Below are positions 51,304 to 52,275 of a stretch of 52,275 bases of DNA, in pieces. A model generated the notes under the pieces. The model made no database searches. It was not told the origin of the DNA and was given only the letters and a program-made list of their open reading frames with translations. Position numbers and translations under genes: made by a program. Each line of letters begins with the position of its first letter. Within the stretch, counting starts at the first letter, position 1. Origin of the DNA: Microcoleus sp. bin48.metabat.b7b8b9.023 (GTDB lineage: Bacteria; Cyanobacteriota; Cyanobacteriia; Cyanobacteriales; Microcoleaceae); the NCBI RefSeq assembly GCF_013299185.1, contig NZ_JAAFKG010000054.1:1-52275 (forward strand). Reading direction: 5' to 3'.

Positions 51304-52101
51304 TCAACCAAAACGGCCGCTGACATAATCCATAGTAGACTCTTCCTTCGGATTTTGGAAAATCACCTCAGTTTTGTCACACTCCACAAGATAGCCAAAC
51401 CGCTTTCCATCGTCAGAGAGTTTAGCATTGAAAAAAGCAGTCAAGTCAGAAACCCGGGTAGCCTGCTGCATATTGTGAGTAACGATGACGATCGTATACT
51501 TTTCCTTTAGTTCCCGCATCAACTCCTCAACCTTAATCGTAGAAATCGGGTCCAGAGAAGCGCAAGGTTCATCCATTAACACTACATCAGGATTAATGGC
51601 GATCGCCCGAGCAATACACAAACGCTGCTGCTGGCCACCCGAAAGCGAAAAACCGCTTTGCTTCAACTTATCCTTCACCTCATCCCAAAGATACGCTTGT
51701 TTCAGCGACTTTTCCACCAACTCATCCATATCTCCCTTATAGTTATTCACCCTCGCACCGTAAGCAATATTGTCATAAATCGACTTCGGGAAAGGATTCG
51801 GCTTTTGAAACACCATCCCAATCTTGCGGCGCACCTCCACAGCATCAATATCAGGATCGTAAAGATTTTGACCCTGGTAATCAATTCTGCCCTCTAAACG
51901 AAAACCGTTAACTAAATCGTTCAGGCGGTTAAAACATCGCAGAATTGTACTTTTACCGCAGCCAGACGGCCCAATTAAAGCAGTAATCTGATTTTTAGGA
52001 ATCTCCATCGAAACATTTTTTACAGCTTGAAAAGCGCCGTAAAAAATATTAATATTTTCTACTCGTAAAACCGTTTCACTCTTTTTTGCTACGTTCATCA
52101 T
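51304..52101 (-). CDS. pstB: Phosphate ABC transporter ATP-binding protein PstB
   Basis: A 265-residue ABC ATPase of the high-affinity phosphate importer PstSCAB, on the cytoplasmic face. GPSGCGKST is Walker [18 protein letters not shown] the signature, [15 protein letters not shown]alker B, and [14 protein letters not shown] the H-loop. CFNRLNDL and [18 protein letters not shown] are PstB-specific. ATG 52101 (MMNVAKKSE) is preferred to an earlier in-frame codon at 52140. Other pst genes would lie upstream but the window shows the end of an IS-type element there instead. Confidence 0.93.
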   Translation of the reverse strand: MMNVAKKSETVLRVENINIFYGAFQAVKNVSMEIPKNQITALIGPSGCGKSTILRCFNRLNDLVNGFRLEGRIDYQGQNLYDPDIDAVEVRRKIGMVFQKPNPFPKSIYDNIAYGARVNNYKGDMDELVEKSLKQAYLWDEVKDKLKQSGFSLSGGQQQRLCIARAIAINPDVVLMDEPCASLDPISTIKVEELMRELKEKYTIVIVTHNMQQATRVSDLTAFFNAKLSDDGKRFGYLVECDKTEVIFQNPKEESTMDYVSGRFG

Positions 52102-52165
52102 ACAGTTAATACTCCAATCGAATTTTACAAAATAAGCCAAAGATTAAATTGACATCTCCCCATGC

Positions 52166-52275
52166 CTAAAGGCGAGGGGATTCACAAGACCACAATTTAA
52201 GTCTTATAGGTGCTGACAAATCACCTCTACCAACTCCACTTAGATCCAATCCAAGCATTGTTGCTACTTTACGAC
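52166..52275 (-). CDS. C-terminal end of a TnpB-type IS200/IS605 protein (partial)
   Basis: An open frame entering from beyond the window and ending at 52166-52168. The last residues are RKVATMLGLDLSGVGRGDLS, then APIRLKLWSCESPRL. The final codons run into a CCCCTCGCCTTTAGGCATGGGG hairpin (about 52153-52178), the form seen at right ends of cyanobacterial IS200/IS605 elements. The call rests on this end structure and on a tail resembling TnpB C termini. The element would lie between pstB and its upstream pst genes. Confidence 0.45.
   Translation of the reverse strand, partial: RKVATMLGLDLSGVGRGDLSAPIRLKLWSCESPRL

Overview
The window is chromosome of a filamentous cyanobacterium, most likely an Oscillatoriales member of the Microcoleus/Oscillatoria/Phormidium type (inference). 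Direct signs are phycobilisome genes (cpcG, a CpcS/CpeS-type lyase, nblA), a bilin-binding phytochrome kinase, psb32, many cyanobacterial DUF proteins, repeated GCGATCGC octamers (HIP1, for example 3844-3851 and 14408-14415), heptanucleotide STRR repeats and very repeat-rich spacers.

Layout. 0-5 kb: kinase-like ATPase with TspO, an FmdB-type protein, a nine-copy tandem repeat, a TerB/DUF1232 protein and an SDR enzyme. 5-8 kb: secreted protein, Uma2 protein, Imm1-like protein and a membrane/nuclease-like protein. 8-14 kb: sufS, lysS, tkt. 14-21 kb: a decayed IS4-type element, the phytochrome kinase and a CheY-like regulator. 21-25 kb: DUF1830, ComFB-like, DUF6464 and sucrose-phosphatase genes among mobile repeats. 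25-33 kb: LOV-domain kinase, HAD phosphatase, Uma2 protein and lysC. 33-36 kb: a translationally coupled A-B-A gene module with a frameshift, ending against a C5 DNA methyltransferase. 36-40 kb: DUF4346, psb32 and a TnpB element that splits an FMN reductase gene. 40-49 kb: ftsH, an M23 peptidase, DUF4087, PhyH, RecQ and RluD genes. 49-52 kb: cpcG, cpcS and nblA, then pstB and the end of another TnpB-type element.

How they fit. Most genes are stand-alone housekeeping or light-acclimation functions. Light sensing (phytochrome, LOV kinase), antenna assembly (cpcG, cpcS), antenna degradation (nblA) and photosystem repair (psb32, ftsH) share the window without one operon. Spacers carry at least six dispersed palindromic repeat families, several with terminal inverted repeats, typical of MITE-like elements. 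No rRNA, tRNA or CRISPR array was seen.

The best candidates for something undescribed are the A-B-A module (33.3-34.6 kb), the structured STRR-linked repeat present in five copies, and the TnpB element whose flank would supply a guide against the intact reductase allele.
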